A stretch of 64,000 nucleotides of DNA from Prolixibacteraceae bacterium. GTDB taxonomy: Bacteria; Bacteroidota; Bacteroidia; Bacteroidales; Prolixibacteraceae. Location: contig JAIBEZ010000024.1 in the NCBI GenBank assembly GCA_019459485.1, positions 39,386-103,385 of the forward strand. The letters are read 5' to 3'. Below the pieces are notes generated by a model. That model saw nothing but the letters and a program-made list of their open reading frames with translations. It had not been told where the DNA came from and made no database searches. Each line of letters begins with the position of its first letter. Positions within the stretch are counted from its first letter, which is position 1. This document shows, one piece after another, positions 1 to 11,600 of this stretch. Both the position numbers and the translations under genes were made by a program.

Positions 1-294
1 GGTAACAATTCCAACTGTAAAACCAGGGGTGAGGCTTGAGATATCAGCCCGTATTTGCCTGTTGCCATCAATACTCACACCATCAATCACGTCCAGTTTC
101 GACGGATCAAATTTCGGATTCTCATCTATGGTTGGATAATGGTCGATGTTAAAATCGAGCGCATTGAGCGCCAGTGTAAATCCGAAATGAAGACGTTTGT
201 CGTCAAAGGTGGTCAGGTTTCTAACCATCTGCCGTTGCGCCAGTGCGTTCAGCCCAATCGTTAAAAAGAAAAGAATATAAAAGAAACGCTTCAC
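1..294 (-). CDS. porT: PorT-like T9SS outer-membrane protein (partial)
   Basis: The 3' end lies beyond the window; the first 98 codons are present. The start is a GTG at 294-292, with an in-frame stop a few codons upstream, so no longer start is possible. The product begins with a hydrophobic signal peptide ending near LNALAQ, followed by a stretch around NLTTFDDKRLHFGFTLALN that matches my recollection of the N-terminus of PorT/SprT, the outer-membrane beta-barrel needed for type IX secretion. In many Bacteroidota porT sits next to ubiE/menG, as it does here. The giant T9SS substrate at 5.7-12.2 kb would need this machinery. The call is fairly sure but rests on only the N-terminal part. Confidence 0.72.
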   Translation of the reverse strand, partial: MKRFFYILFFLTIGLNALAQRQMVRNLTTFDDKRLHFGFTLALNALDFNIDHYPTIDENPKFDPSKLDVIDGVSIDGNRQIRADISSLTPGFTVGIVT

Positions 295-354
295 AGTAAA
301 TGATTTTCAACTGTTCGTAAAACCACAATATTACTAAATTATTGTATGCACGAA

Positions 355-1080
355 TTATTTTTGGGCAATGTAAATGGTTGCAATCCCAAATGTAAGCCGT
401 TTTTGTTTTGACCTTGAAAACCCGCAACTTTTCAGGATGGACAAAAATTTCTGGTCGTCGGGAAAAGCCATTACCGATTCGGGCAAATAGGAATAGGCAG
501 AACTGTCTTTTGAAACCAGCTTTCCGACCAATGGTAGAATTGTGAAGAAATAAAAGAAATAAAATTGCTTGAACGGGAAATACTTTGGCTTCGAAAACTC
601 AAGGATGACCACTACCCCATCAGGTTTTAAAACCCTGTGGAATTCTTTCAAACCCTTTTCAAGATTTTCGAAATTACGAACGCCAAAAGCAACGGTAATG
701 GCATCGAACTGACGGTCGGAAAAAGGCATTGATTCAGAATCGCCCTTTTTGAATTCAATCAGGTTACTTAATCCAAGTTTTTCAGCTTTGATGCGTCCAA
801 CATTCAGCATCTGCTCCGAAATGTCAAAAGCAACAATTTTAGAAGGTTTAAGTTTTGACGCTGCAATGGCAAAATCACCGGTTCCGGTTGCCACATCCAG
901 CAACGATCCGGTTTTATTATAGCCTGAAAGAATTTTAATCGCTTTTCTTCTCCAAAGTTTGTCGATTCCAAGCGACAGAAAATGATTCAGAAAATCATAG
1001 CGTGGAGCGATATTGTCAAACATCTGCTCTACTTGCTGCTTCTTTTGCTGTTTCGAATCTTTATAAGGGGTAACTTGCAT
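355..1080 (-). CDS. menG: Demethylmenaquinone methyltransferase
   Basis: This class I SAM-dependent methyltransferase of 241 residues has the normal length for UbiE/MenG. The start contains the family signature FDNIAPRYDFLNHFLSLG (residues about 21-38), the SAM-binding glycine-rich segment LLDVATGTGDFA (about 60-71) and the downstream FGVRNF motif (about 132-137). It catalyses the last methylation in menaquinone synthesis; Bacteroidota normally use menaquinone, so the menaquinone role is more likely than ubiquinone. It starts 6 bp after the PurM-like gene ends and is followed 60 bp later by porT, so the three probably form one transcript. Confidence 0.93.
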   Translation of the reverse strand: MQVTPYKDSKQQKKQQVEQMFDNIAPRYDFLNHFLSLGIDKLWRRKAIKILSGYNKTGSLLDVATGTGDFAIAASKLKPSKIVAFDISEQMLNVGRIKAEKLGLSNLIEFKKGDSESMPFSDRQFDAITVAFGVRNFENLEKGLKEFHRVLKPDGVVVILEFSKPKYFPFKQFYFFYFFTILPLVGKLVSKDSSAYSYLPESVMAFPDDQKFLSILKSCGFSRSKQKRLTFGIATIYIAQK

Positions 1081-1086
1081 GTTTTG

Positions 1087-2124
1087 TTAGTTCGAAGGCG
1101 TCATTTTGTCGATGTACCCGAAAGATTCATCATCAATCCTTATTTCGCCTTTGGTTACGTGTCCCAATGCGAAAAATGGCACTTTCAGGCTTAACATCAA
1201 ATCAACAAAGTCATCGACCTTCGTAAGATCTACACCAACAACGATACGCCCCATTGCTTCTCCAAAAAGAAAGGCATCTTTACGGATTTCGGCATCAGTG
1301 GTAATGTCAAAGCCAAATCCTGAAGGCATCCCGGCACGCAGCAACGAGAAAAACAATCCACCCTTGCCTACAGGATTCGCAGAACTCAACAAACCTTCAG
1401 CGATCAGTCGTTTCATTACGGCATGAAGACCAACTTCAACATCAATGTCAAAAACAGGCAGTGGCGATTCTGAGATTTCATGATAAAACTCTAAATATTC
1501 AGAAGAATTTATGTCGTCATACGATCCACCTATCATGAAAATGTTATTTCCCTTTTTCTTCAGGCTGTGGGTTACAATTCTATCCTTGTCAGGAACCGAA
1601 CCCATTAAACTAACAATAATGGTAGGAGAAACCGGTCCGTGCGCCGAAAAGGAATCAAACCGGATTTTTCTGTCGGTAAGTTTAATATTGAACTTGTTGC
1701 ACGCATTTACAAGTCCGTTCTTAGCTCCTGAAGCGATATACTGGCCATTCGGGTCAGCAATGTTGATATGGTATAGAAAAGAACTGACAGCTTCTGGGAC
1801 AGCGCCAAAACAAATCATTTTACGAACCGCCCTTGCTATCAGCATTTCAGTAGCTTTCTGCGGGTCAATTTCGAGATGATGGTGTAAAGCGTGCGTTGTC
1901 ATTGCCATCAATTGTCCGTTCTCTGAACTAAAAATACCGGTTTCATCGGTCTCATCGTTCGCCATCGAAGCCACATCAACTGTTTCTTCACTGAAGTCAT
2001 TAAAATAATTTATCGGAGCCAGATTTGGGTCGGCCATTAAATTAAATATAATATCCTGAATATTTTGCTCCTCCGGAATTTGATCAATTGTAAACTCACT
2101 GATTTCCTCTTTTTGCTCGATCAT
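1087..2124 (-). CDS. PurM/PurL-like AIR synthase-related protein
   Basis: The 345-residue product has the two halves of a PurM-like ATP-binding fold: an N-terminal part with MANDETDETG and TTHALHHHLEIDP, and a C-terminal part with GKGGLFFSLLRAGMP and FGEAMGRIVVGV. It resembles one PurM-like half of formylglycinamidine ribonucleotide synthase but lacks the glutaminase domain and other parts of full-length PurL, so it is unlikely to replace PurL. The ATG at 2124 is preferred over an upstream in-frame TTG at 2154, because a perfect -7 box covers 2159-2152 and would overlap the longer version. Its place ahead of menG and porT is consistent with a Bacteroidota housekeeping operon; its substrate is unknown. 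Confidence 0.78.
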   Translation of the reverse strand: MIEQKEEISEFTIDQIPEEQNIQDIIFNLMADPNLAPINYFNDFSEETVDVASMANDETDETGIFSSENGQLMAMTTHALHHHLEIDPQKATEMLIARAVRKMICFGAVPEAVSSFLYHINIADPNGQYIASGAKNGLVNACNKFNIKLTDRKIRFDSFSAHGPVSPTIIVSLMGSVPDKDRIVTHSLKKKGNNIFMIGGSYDDINSSEYLEFYHEISESPLPVFDIDVEVGLHAVMKRLIAEGLLSSANPVGKGGLFFSLLRAGMPSGFGFDITTDAEIRKDAFLFGEAMGRIVVGVDLTKVDDFVDLMLSLKVPFFALGHVTKGEIRIDDESFGYIDKMTPSN

Positions 2125-2151
2125 AACGTTCGTTTTCTTTAAATGCAGAAA

Positions 2152-2159
2152 CAAAAATA
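2152..2159 (-). promoter_or_regulatory. Candidate -7 box for the PurM-like/menG/porT operon
   Basis: Read on the minus strand, the sequence is TATTTTTG, a perfect match to the Bacteroidetes -7 consensus TAnnTTTG. Transcription would start near 2145, about 20 nt before the ATG at 2124. No clear -33 TTTG was found at the normal spacing, so confidence is limited. Confidence 0.45.
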
Positions 2160-2231
2160 ATTAAGTAGTTTGTTATTCCATAAGTTTTCAGATATTTTTA
2201 ATTTTAGCGATCTTAATAACCCATACATTCA

Positions 2232-2996
2232 ATGAATCAGAAAATAGCCTTAATTACCGGAGCAACAGCAGGTATCGGCTTGGAAACTGCCAATTTACTC
2301 GCTCAAAACGGTTACAATTTAATACTTACCGGCCGCAGAAAAGAACGACTAGAAACAGTCAAAACGCAGTTTGAGCTGAATTACAACTGCAAAGTTCAAA
2401 TTTTAAACTTCGATATTCGAAAAAGAATGGATGTTGAGAAAGCACTGTCGTCGCTTCCGGAGGAATGGAAAACCATAGATGTCTTGGTCAACAATGCCGG
2501 TTTGGCAGCAGGATTGGGCCCAGTAAATTCAGCAGATGTTGATGATTGGGAAAATATGATCGACACCAATATCAAAGGGTTACTTTATACTACCAGAATC
2601 GTTTCCCAATGGATGGTTGAAAGACAAAGCGGGCACATTGTCAACATTTCTTCCATCGCCGGAAAAGAAGCATACCCGAACGGATCGGTTTATTGCGGAT
2701 CAAAACATGCAGTAGCAGCAATTACAAAAGCAATGCGGATTGAACTAATGCCCTCAGGAATAAAAGTATCTTCGATTGCCCCCGGCGCCGTTGAAACTGA
2801 ATTCTCGCTGGTCAGGTTTCGCGGAGATGAAGAAAAGGCAGCGCAGGTTTACAAAGGCTTTACACCGCTGAACGCAAAAGACATCGCTGAAACAATTCTG
2901 TTTGTCATAACCCGCCCGCCGCATGTAAACATCGACGATTTACTGATTATGCCCACCAACCAAGCTTCAGCGAGAGATTTCAATAAAAAATTATAA
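2232..2996 (+). CDS. Short-chain dehydrogenase/reductase, YdfG-like
   Basis: This 254-residue classical SDR carries the cofactor motif TGATAGIG near residue 10, the structural NNAG near residue 88, a catalytic Ser in the NISSIAG segment and the active-site YxxxK in YCGSK. The arginine-rich TGRRKER after the second strand favours NADP. The overall pattern resembles YdfG, which oxidises L-allo-threonine, serine and 3-hydroxy acids. The gene begins 77 bp from the divergent PurM-like reading frame and is followed after 7 bp by the Ldh2-type dehydrogenase gene, so the two are probably cotranscribed. The substrate is a family-level inference. Confidence 0.88.
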   Translation: MNQKIALITGATAGIGLETANLLAQNGYNLILTGRRKERLETVKTQFELNYNCKVQILNFDIRKRMDVEKALSSLPEEWKTIDVLVNNAGLAAGLGPVNSADVDDWENMIDTNIKGLLYTTRIVSQWMVERQSGHIVNISSIAGKEAYPNGSVYCGSKHAVAAITKAMRIELMPSGIKVSSIAPGAVETEFSLVRFRGDEEKAAQVYKGFTPLNAKDIAETILFVITRPPHVNIDDLLIMPTNQASARDFNKKL

Positions 2997-3003
2997 GCCA
3001 TTC

Positions 3004-4095
3004 ATGATAAATTTTGATTCAGATTATTTAAAAGAATTTACCTTTCAGATATTTAAAAGCATGGGTTGCCCCGACAATGATGCCAGGGTAGCTGCCGATT
3101 GTTTAAACCAGGCTGATTTGCGGGGAGTAGATTCTCACGGCGTGGCCCGATTGAATGGCTATGTCAGGTTATGGGAACTGAAACGTTTGAATGCCAAGCC
3201 GGAAATGAAAATCATTCACGAAACACCCAGTACAGCAGTTCTTGACGGTGATCTTGGACTTGGATTGGTAACTGCCCCACATGCGATGCAGATAGCAATT
3301 GATAAAGCCAAAATTGCAGGCACAGGCTGGGTAGCGGTGCAAAACTCCAATCACTACGGAATTGCAGGTTATCATTCGATGCTGGCTCTTGAACACGATA
3401 TGATTGGGATTTCGATGACCAATGCCAGTCCTCTGGTGGCGCCTACTTTCTCAAAAAGCCGGTTTCTGGGCACCAATCCAATAGCCGTCGCAATTCCAGC
3501 TTTAAATCAACCACCATTTGTAATAGATATGGCAACTACTACCGTTGCAAATGGAAAACTTGAAGTTCTTCAGCGAAAAGGGGAAGATGCACCACTTGGC
3601 TGGGCACAGGACAAGGAAGGGAATCCAACAACCGATGCATTCGCACTTCGGAAGGGTGGATCAATGCTTCCATTGGGCGGCGATCGTGAGCATGGAGGGC
3701 ACAAAGGTTATTGTCTGGGTGCAATGGTCGATATTTTCTCGGCAGTGCTTTCAGGCGCTAATTACGGCCCATGGGTTCCTCCGTTCGTTGCGTTTCTTGA
3801 ACCACCAGCCAATCCGGTTGGAAATGGGATCGGACATTTCCTGGGAGCCATCCGTGTTGACGCTTTTCGACCGGCTTCAGAATTTAAAGCGCACATGGAC
3901 AACTGGATTCAAACATTCAGAAATGCCGAACCTGCAGAAGGTTACGAAAAGGTGCTAATCCCGGGAGATCCTGAACGCGAACTGACCATTGAAAGATTGA
4001 AAAATGGAATACCTTTGCACGAACAGGTGGTGAATGATTTGCAAGAGCTTGCTGCTAAATTCGGACTTGTTTTCAATGACCACAAAAAACAATAA
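3004..4095 (+). CDS. Ldh2/YiaK-family malate/L-lactate dehydrogenase
   Basis: The 363-residue product matches the Ldh2 family of NAD(P)-dependent 2-hydroxyacid dehydrogenases, which is unrelated to classical lactate and malate dehydrogenases. Family signatures are visible in order: DLRGVDSHGVARL (about 38-50), NSNHYGIAGYHSML (about 114-127), FLGTNPIAVAIPA (about 156-168) and GGHKGYCLG (about 231-239). The His of SHG and the NSNHYG segment are characteristic active-site parts. It directly follows the SDR gene. Physiological substrates in this family vary (malate, sulfolactate, ureidoglycolate, 2,3-diketogulonate), and the sequence alone does not decide among them. Confidence 0.87.
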   Translation: MINFDSDYLKEFTFQIFKSMGCPDNDARVAADCLNQADLRGVDSHGVARLNGYVRLWELKRLNAKPEMKIIHETPSTAVLDGDLGLGLVTAPHAMQIAIDKAKIAGTGWVAVQNSNHYGIAGYHSMLALEHDMIGISMTNASPLVAPTFSKSRFLGTNPIAVAIPALNQPPFVIDMATTTVANGKLEVLQRKGEDAPLGWAQDKEGNPTTDAFALRKGGSMLPLGGDREHGGHKGYCLGAMVDIFSAVLSGANYGPWVPPFVAFLEPPANPVGNGIGHFLGAIRVDAFRPASEFKAHMDNWIQTFRNAEPAEGYEKVLIPGDPERELTIERLKNGIPLHEQVVNDLQELAAKFGLVFNDHKKQ

Positions 4096-4122
4096 AAAGC
4101 AGAAACAATAGTTTAATCTTTT

Positions 4123-4833
4123 ATGTACGAAGCACTTGTAATCACACCTGTTAAAGACTCATTGAATACAACCATTGAGACCATCAAATCCATTCACCAA
4201 TCGGAAGGGAATTTCCTTTATTGTATTTACAACGACTTCAGTACCGAAGAAACAACCCTACGCCTTGAGGAAATAAAAGCCAAATATAACTTTGAGCTTA
4301 TAAATTTATCAGAAATAACCCAGACACCATCGCCAAATTACCGCTTTGTATTACAGATGGCACAACAAAAAGCGCTCGAACTAAATATTCCTCTGATCAT
4401 CGTTGAATCCGACGTGGAAGTAAAAAAAAATACGCTAAAGGATTTAAACCGGTATTCAAAAGAATTGGGTAATTGCGGAATGGTAGCGGCAATCACTGAA
4501 GATTACCAGGGAAAAATAAATTTTCCTTATCTAAACTTTAAATCAGAAAAGAAAACAATTGTAAAAACACGACACAGCCTTAGCTTTTGCTGTACACTAC
4601 TAACTTTAGAATTGCTTCAAAAATATGACTTTAAAACACTTTCAGCAGAAAAGCACTGGTACGATGTTTCAATCTCAAGAAAATCAGTTCAACTAGGCCT
4701 AAACAATTACCTGATTGTTTCGATGGGAGTCTTGCACAAACCTCACAGCAGCCGCCCATGGAAGCAATTAAAATACGAGAACCCAATTAAATATTACTTC
4801 CTGAAACTTACAAAACGTCTCGACAGGATCTAA
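4123..4833 (+). CDS. Family 2-like glycosyltransferase
   Basis: The 236-residue protein begins with the beta strand and loop typical of GT-A glycosyltransferases (ALVITPVKDSLNTT) and has an internal acidic segment, IIVESDVEVKK, in the place of the DxD-like nucleotide-sugar motif. It is short compared with many GT2 enzymes and ends with a basic segment. It lies 27 bp after the dehydrogenase gene, the last of three plus-strand genes, and meets the nitroreductase gene tail to tail with 3 bp between them. The donor and acceptor cannot be read from the sequence. Confidence 0.72.
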   Translation: MYEALVITPVKDSLNTTIETIKSIHQSEGNFLYCIYNDFSTEETTLRLEEIKAKYNFELINLSEITQTPSPNYRFVLQMAQQKALELNIPLIIVESDVEVKKNTLKDLNRYSKELGNCGMVAAITEDYQGKINFPYLNFKSEKKTIVKTRHSLSFCCTLLTLELLQKYDFKTLSAEKHWYDVSISRKSVQLGLNNYLIVSMGVLHKPHSSRPWKQLKYENPIKYYFLKLTKRLDRI

Positions 4834-4836
4834 AAA

Positions 4837-5580
4837 TTATTCCAACCGAAATCCTTGAACGGTTAAAAACTCAATCAGCTTTTTCGAGAAGAAATCACTG
4901 TCTTCCTTTTTATAGCGCACTTCAGTATAAACCTGTGCCAAATTTTCCTTGCCATTTTCAGCAACAAACCTTTTGGATGATTCAAGGTTTTCCTTGTCTT
5001 TATAAAGCGCCCTTATCCGGGAATCACTAAAATCTGAATATTCTTCATAATGAACAACCGCTTCAAAAGGTAAACGATCGGTTAATTCCGGAACGCTTTC
5101 AGGATAACCAATTGTTAAAGCCGTTATTGGAACTACACCTGCCGGCAATTTTAAAACTTCAGCAATTTCGGGAGCATTGTACAGCGTTGTTCCCAGATAG
5201 CAGATTCCCAATCCACGGTTCTCGGCAGCAATGCAAATATTCTGCGCAAACACCGTAGCATCAACGCAACCATTGAGCAACCATAGCAAATTCTGAAAAT
5301 CAGCTCGTGTATTGTTTACAGAGCACCATTTATAAAAACGGTTGACATCCAGGCAAACAGTTAATAAAACAGGCGCATTTACAACCATTGGCTGGTTAAA
5401 ATGATATGGCGAAAGCAACTTCTTTTTTGCCGGATCTTCAGTTACAATAACGCTGCACAATTGCATATTTCCTGTATTTGAAGCCCTGATTCCGCATTCA
5501 AGTATTTCATTGAGAACGTCGTTCCCAATTTCCGTTTTCAGGTAGCCTCGTATCGAACGATGATTTTTCAATAATTCCAT
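4837..5580 (-). CDS. Nitroreductase family FMN oxidoreductase
   Basis: This 247-residue protein starts with the hallmark of the nitroreductase fold, HRSIRGYL, where the Arg-Ser-Ile/Arg segment contacts FMN phosphate, and continues with NTGNMQ (about 37-42) and the C-terminal flavin-binding stretch GLGICYLGTTLYN (about 123-135). Its length and the distal extension resemble the NfsA/FRP type. Such enzymes use NAD(P)H to reduce nitro compounds, quinones or flavins. It lies between a convergent glycosyltransferase gene and, upstream, a terminator serving the giant surface protein gene, so it is probably transcribed alone. Confidence 0.87.
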   Translation of the reverse strand: MELLKNHRSIRGYLKTEIGNDVLNEILECGIRASNTGNMQLCSVIVTEDPAKKKLLSPYHFNQPMVVNAPVLLTVCLDVNRFYKWCSVNNTRADFQNLLWLLNGCVDATVFAQNICIAAENRGLGICYLGTTLYNAPEIAEVLKLPAGVVPITALTIGYPESVPELTDRLPFEAVVHYEEYSDFSDSRIRALYKDKENLESSKRFVAENGKENLAQVYTEVRYKKEDSDFFSKKLIEFLTVQGFRLE

Positions 5581-5613
5581 AAAAAAATAAATATTAAGAC
5601 TTTGTATAAATAA

Positions 5614-5641
5614 AAAAGGGAAGCCCGCAAGCTTCCCTTTT
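5614..5641 (-). terminator. Intrinsic terminator of the giant SprB-repeat gene
   Basis: The arms AAAAGGGAAGC and GCTTCCCTTTT are perfectly complementary (11 bp) around a 6-nt loop, and both strands end in a T-run. It lies 20 bp after the stop of the giant gene on the minus strand. Confidence 0.85.
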
Positions 5642-5660
5642 CAAATCAATCAATTCGGTA

Positions 5661-8600
5661 TTACCTTTTAACAATCTTAACAGTTTTGGCAATTACATTA
5701 TCTGACGTATGAAGAGAGATAAAGTAAATACCGCTGCGAAGTTCATTCAATTGAATTCTATTAGCAGGATTAACAACTTGTTTAACAACCTGACCGGCGA
5801 TGTTTGTAACAACAACCTTAGATAGTTTAGAAGAAGCATCAATGTTAACAAAATCCACAAATGGGTTTGGATAAACCTTGAATAGAGAAACATTTACAGA
5901 AGGATCAATGCTTGTTAAGAAATGATCACCTGTTTTAAATGTCCAGGCACTGCCATCGCTTACACCAGCAAATTTATTACCAGCGACATCTTGGATAGCT
6001 AAACCATCAACTTTTACATAGTAGTTGGTATTTTTATCAAGACCGTTCTGGGTTGGAGCATAAGTTACTGTAACATCCTTACCGCTAATCATTGCAGCAG
6101 TAATAGGAATTTCAAGTACAGGAGTTGTAGTAAGAACTTTGTAAACTGTAAGTTTACCACCCTCGCCAACAGCTACGTCTTCATTGAAAGTCATCTTAAA
6201 TGTAGGATGATTATCAGTAGTTGTTTCATTAAGTGGAGTCCAGGTTACCAATTGAGGAGCAGTAAAGTCACCAATTGTATAAGTCAAAGTCTGACCAGCA
6301 AATACATTGGCATTAGGAGAGGTATCCTTAATTCCATCAGTAAGAACGATTGTTACCAAAGTTTGTTCTAAACCTGAAACAGTTAAAGTATATTCATCAC
6401 CTAATCCTGAAACATCAGTTAAAGTACCACCGGTTACAGTCACACCACCTAATACACCACTCACAGGTTCGCTGAATTTTAATCCAACAGTGAATACTGC
6501 TTCAACAGGTGTTGCAGGAGGAGTTACTACAACAGTTGGAGCAACATGATCACCTACTTTATAAGTAAATGTTGTAGTTTCCAACGCGTTATTAGCAGCA
6601 TCTTTAATTGTATTTGCAACAACAATACTTAGTTCAGCCAAATCTTCACCAGTTAAAGTAACAGTGAATGATGTACCTGTTCCGGGAGTAAATGTACCGC
6701 CAGTGATGTCTTCAGCAGCAACAGTTACAGTACGGTTGAATGTTAATACTACATCAAACTCATTGTCCTGATTATTTCCTGACGCAGGAACTGCAGTTAC
6801 AGTAAGAGGAGCAACTTCAAGAGATTTTGCAACCATACAACCGTGAGCATCATAAACAGTAACAACTGTAGCAGGAGCATGCAATTCAACAACCTGGAAT
6901 TCATTACCATCAATAGGTAATTTCACTGAAGCATCTCCAACCACATAGGTGTAAGGAGAAATACCACCGGTTATTGTCATTGAAGCACTCAACTGATCTT
7001 CAGCCTGAGTAACTACAACTTCAAGAGGATGTTGAGTAGAAACAAAAGACTTATAGAAGTTAGTATTACAACCCTTATCATCTTTAACTTCGAAATAATA
7101 GAAGTTTTGTTCTTCAATACTATTTGCAAAGATCAGATTATTAATAGCGATCTCGTTTGTGAAAGCTACCCATGGACCAAAATCCACAGCAGTGTTTCTA
7201 CGGTAACGAATTGAGAATGTACGTCCAGCTTCACCTGTAGCTTTAACTATTACAGATGCAGTTGCATCACCATAGCAAGTAGTTTCATGTAAAGTAGCAG
7301 TAACACCAACAGGTTCGTTTAGAATTTCTTCATCACTGGCGATACAACCGTTGCCATCTTTCACTTCAATTTTCCAGCTTGATCCAACCTGAACAATGAA
7401 TGATGGAATTGGCTGCCATGCAGTATGAACAACACCGTTTTTAGTCAATTGGTACAAATAGCTGGTAGGAGCTGATCCATCCCAATTTGTTCCACCAGTA
7501 GCAACAGCTTCAATTACTCCGTTTACATCACCAGGACATAAGAAAGCACCATCAGCCTTAACCAAATTTACAGTGAGTGCAGGATTCTGCCATACAACCA
7601 CAGTTTTAGTAGTTGAACAACCATTCTTATCAGTCACCTTAACTGTAAAGGTTGGGTGAGTATGATCAACAATAGCGGCATGTTTTGTTTCTGATGCAGG
7701 AACACCTGTAAGGGTATAAACACCATCAACAGGAGTTAAGCCTGAATAAGGAAGATTTACAGCGTTTCCTGCTGCATCAGTACCAGAAATATTAAATGTA
7801 TATGGAGCGCCGGCATCAGAAATAATACCACTTACCATAACTTTTCCAGTTGCACCACCAAAGCAAAGAACTTCAGTAGATGTTGGATCATTGAATTTTA
7901 CAGTTTGTGGCTCTCTGATCTGTACACGCCATTCATCAATAGGATTAGCAATTGTACCTTCACCACCTACAATACATCCGTTGGCATCCATTACCCAAAT
8001 AATCCAGGTAGCAGCAGTTGCCTGATCGAATACATTAGTAGTAACCCATTCTGTTGAATTAGGATCTGGAGCAAGTACGTGTGCTGGTAAAATAGACTTT
8101 TTAACAGCATATTTATAAGGGCCAACACCACCAACAGCAGTAATGGTAAATTTACCATCGTTACCACCGAAACAAGTTACATCATTATTAAATGCAACTG
8201 AAGCAGTAAGGAATGTACCAGGTTGTTGAACTTCCCAAGAAGCTACTTTGTGCCAAACGTAATCAACTGGAACAGGGTTTGGAACCACTTCAGCACCTGT
8301 AGGTAATAAACATCCTTCAGCATCCCTGATCCAAACACTGTAAATAGCATGTGGCAAATTGCTGAATATAGCAACTTTACCTGTAGTTCTCTTCCAGGCA
8401 CCTGGAGTTTCCAAAAGAATTGGATTAGCAGTTGTAGTCAACTGTACATCGTATTCCTCACCTGTTAAAGTGTTTACAAATGGAGTACCTCCACTAATAA
8501 CTGTTACTTTAAATTCACCATCATTTCCACCTCTGCAGCTTACTCTTTTAGTAACTTCACCTCTGTATGCATACTCGGCAGGGCCGGCAACTACAAAAGT

Positions 8601-11600
8601 TAACTGATAAGTACAAGCAACAGTTGGATAAGTATAACTTACAATACCACCATTAGCATATGCTGGTGTATTGGTAGCTTTTACATATACAGTATATGTT
8701 CCGGCAGTAAGACCAGAGAAAATACCAGTCGTATTAACCGGAGCTGTGAAGTCTGATTTTAATGAGTACAAATAGGTATGAGTGAACGCTGGAGTTGTTG
8801 TCTCAAAACCGCCTGTAGCGTTAATGTCAACTTCACCATCGATTCCGCTGACACATGAAACAGGAGTATTTACAGCAACAACAGGAGTGATTACTTTCGG
8901 TGCCAAGACAGTCACAGTAACTGGCGTAGCCAAACAACCGTTAACGTCTTTCACAAAGAATGTATAAACACCAGGTTCAGTAGCTACATAAGGTTTAGTT
9001 GAACTGCCTGCAGAAAAAGCAAACCAGTCGCTAGCCTTGATGTCAGTTCCCAAGCCGTTTACTGAAGCATTTACAGCCATCCAGTATGCACCTGTACCGC
9101 CGGCAGCAGTAACAGAAACAACACCATCGTTAGAAGAAACACAAGTAAAGTGTGTAACAGCTACATTGGTAATTGTCAATACAGCAGGATTAACTACAGT
9201 AACAGTTGATGTTTTGTACAACGGACAGTTGGTAGCATCTGTTACAGTTACATAGTAAGATCCGGCTACCAATCCTGTAAATACACCTGTTGTATTTGGA
9301 GTCGTAGTCACAACCAGTACATCATCCTTATACAATTTATAAGTATAAAGACCAGTTCCGTCGAATTCAGGTTTTCCACCAGTTACACCAGTTACAGTAA
9401 TTGTACCGTCATTGGCGTTGTTACAGGTGATATTAGTTTTTACAACAGGATTGGTTTCTTCATTCACTGCGATTGGTTTGTAACCATCAACAATGAAAGG
9501 ACCTGCGAAGATCGAATTGTCGGTTACACAAACATCGCGAAGTACCACATAGTAGGTTCCTCTTAAAGCCTGAATAACTTGTTTGCCAATTCTCAACGAG
9601 GCTGGAGCAGCTGTAATATTATAGTCTTCAACAGGCTGGAAATCTCCGGCAGTCAAATTACTGATAGCGATAGCATTATTTACAATCGCATAATAAGGAG
9701 TTCCGTTACCACCAAGCGTATTAATGGTGATAGTACCATCAAACTCACCTGAACAAGTAGCATTGGTAGTTACTACACTTGTAAGTTCCAGTGCTGGATT
9801 TTGTGTAAATACAACAGTTTTAATAGTTGAAGTACATCCATACTCATCGCGTGCACCAATATAGTAAGTACCTGCTCCGAAAGTTCTGAAATTAAGTTCT
9901 GTCGCAGCATTGTTGTCATCTGGAGCGGGAACACCGTTTATTGACTCAGGAACAAATACTGAACCTGTTGTGAAAACAGTTGTAGCAGAATTTGAAACGA
10001 AGTATTGAATCGTACGATCTTCTTCCCATGTTAATCCGGTAATAGTTATACCTTTTGTCGAGGTATTTCCATAACATTCAATTAAACCGGCAGCAGCAGT
10101 AAATGCACTTGGAGTTAAAAAGTCAATAGTTACAATGTCAGAAGTAATACAACCTTTTGCGTCTTTAACGTAAACAGTAGTTGCACCTTCAGGTAAAGCC
10201 AAAACGTTGTTGGCAAACCATGTAGCATTGTTGGTTGAGTACATATACGGAGCTACGCCACCAACAGCGTTAACTGTAATACGTCCGTCAGTTCCGCCTG
10301 AACAGGTTGGAGCCAAAGGATCTGCAAATGAATAAATATCCAATGCTGCAGGCACATTAACTGTAACAGTCTTGGTGAGAACACAACCATTGGCATCCAT
10401 AACAGCTACTACAACGTCTGTATCAACGGTAAGTGGTGTTAATAAAAGTGTATTTGTTGCGGTATATGCGCCCCCGTTAAATGAATAAGTATAAGGAGCG
10501 ACACCACCTGCACCCTGTGCAGTCAATGTGAAATCACCGTTAAAACATGCAACTTCCACTGCTTCAACATTGTCAGCATTGGTAGTAAATGTAAGTGCGC
10601 CCGGAGTTTGAATTGGTAAAATATTACCGCTTCCATCAGGATTAGAATATGGTTTAACGCAACCGTTGGCATCTCTTACCCAAACGCTGTAATAAGCTGC
10701 AACTAAATTGCCTTTAGTTCCGGGAGCGGTTACCCAACCTGTTGTTGGCATTTCAGTTCCGGATACGGCTACCACAAATTCGTAAGGACCAGTGCCTCCA
10801 GTTGGAGTATTAACAGTTACTGAACCCGTTGCACCACCGGCGCAAGTAGCATCAGTGTATGTTGGTGCAAATACAATGGCAGCTGGCGAAGTTATAATAA
10901 CATCTTTTGTAATAGTACATCCGTTAATGTCTTTAACACTAACAGTATAAGTTTTAGCAGCAAGTTCATCAAATGTATATGAACCTTCTTCCAGAGCAAA
11001 CCAATGAATACCATCGATAGAAACAGTATAATCAGTTCCTGTTCCACCAGCCACACCTGAAACAGTAATTGATCCGTCGGTGTAACCATTACAAGTATTG
11101 TTTACAGCAGTTGCAGTATAAGTAATCTGTGCAGTAACAGCTTCAATAGTAACTTGTTGCCATACAGCATCAGTTCTTAAACTAACACATCCATTGGCAT
11201 CATTAACAGCTACATAATAAGTACCTGCAGGTTTTAATACCTGAAAGTTAGAAAACTTGTAAGGAGCAAATGCAATATTATTTAGTTCTTTTGTTTCTAA
11301 ATCTCCATTAACTGTTGGCCAATTGGCAGCAGGTACAACCCAATAAGTGTAAGGAGCAGTTCCTCCGGAAATACCAAATTGAATTTCGCCCTGACCACCG
11401 AAGCACAAAGGATTTTCAGTAGTAACGCTATTTACAGTCAATGGACTTGGAGCAGTTACCGGAATGGTAAACAAATGTGAATAACATCCGCTTGCATCTT
11501 CGATACGAACAGTATTTACAGAAGGAGCAAAAGCATCAGCGATGCCGGTTGTAGAAGCAGTAGTACTACCGTTAAAGTAATACTTCATTCCAACAGCAGT

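Noticed and set aside
2125..2154. Longer start (TTG) of the PurM-like gene
   Set aside because: It would overlap a perfect -7 promoter box and adds residues without family similarity.
10892..11089. Minus-strand 65-codon frame within the giant gene
   Set aside because: It is an alternative frame of the SprB-repeat coding sequence without its own start context.
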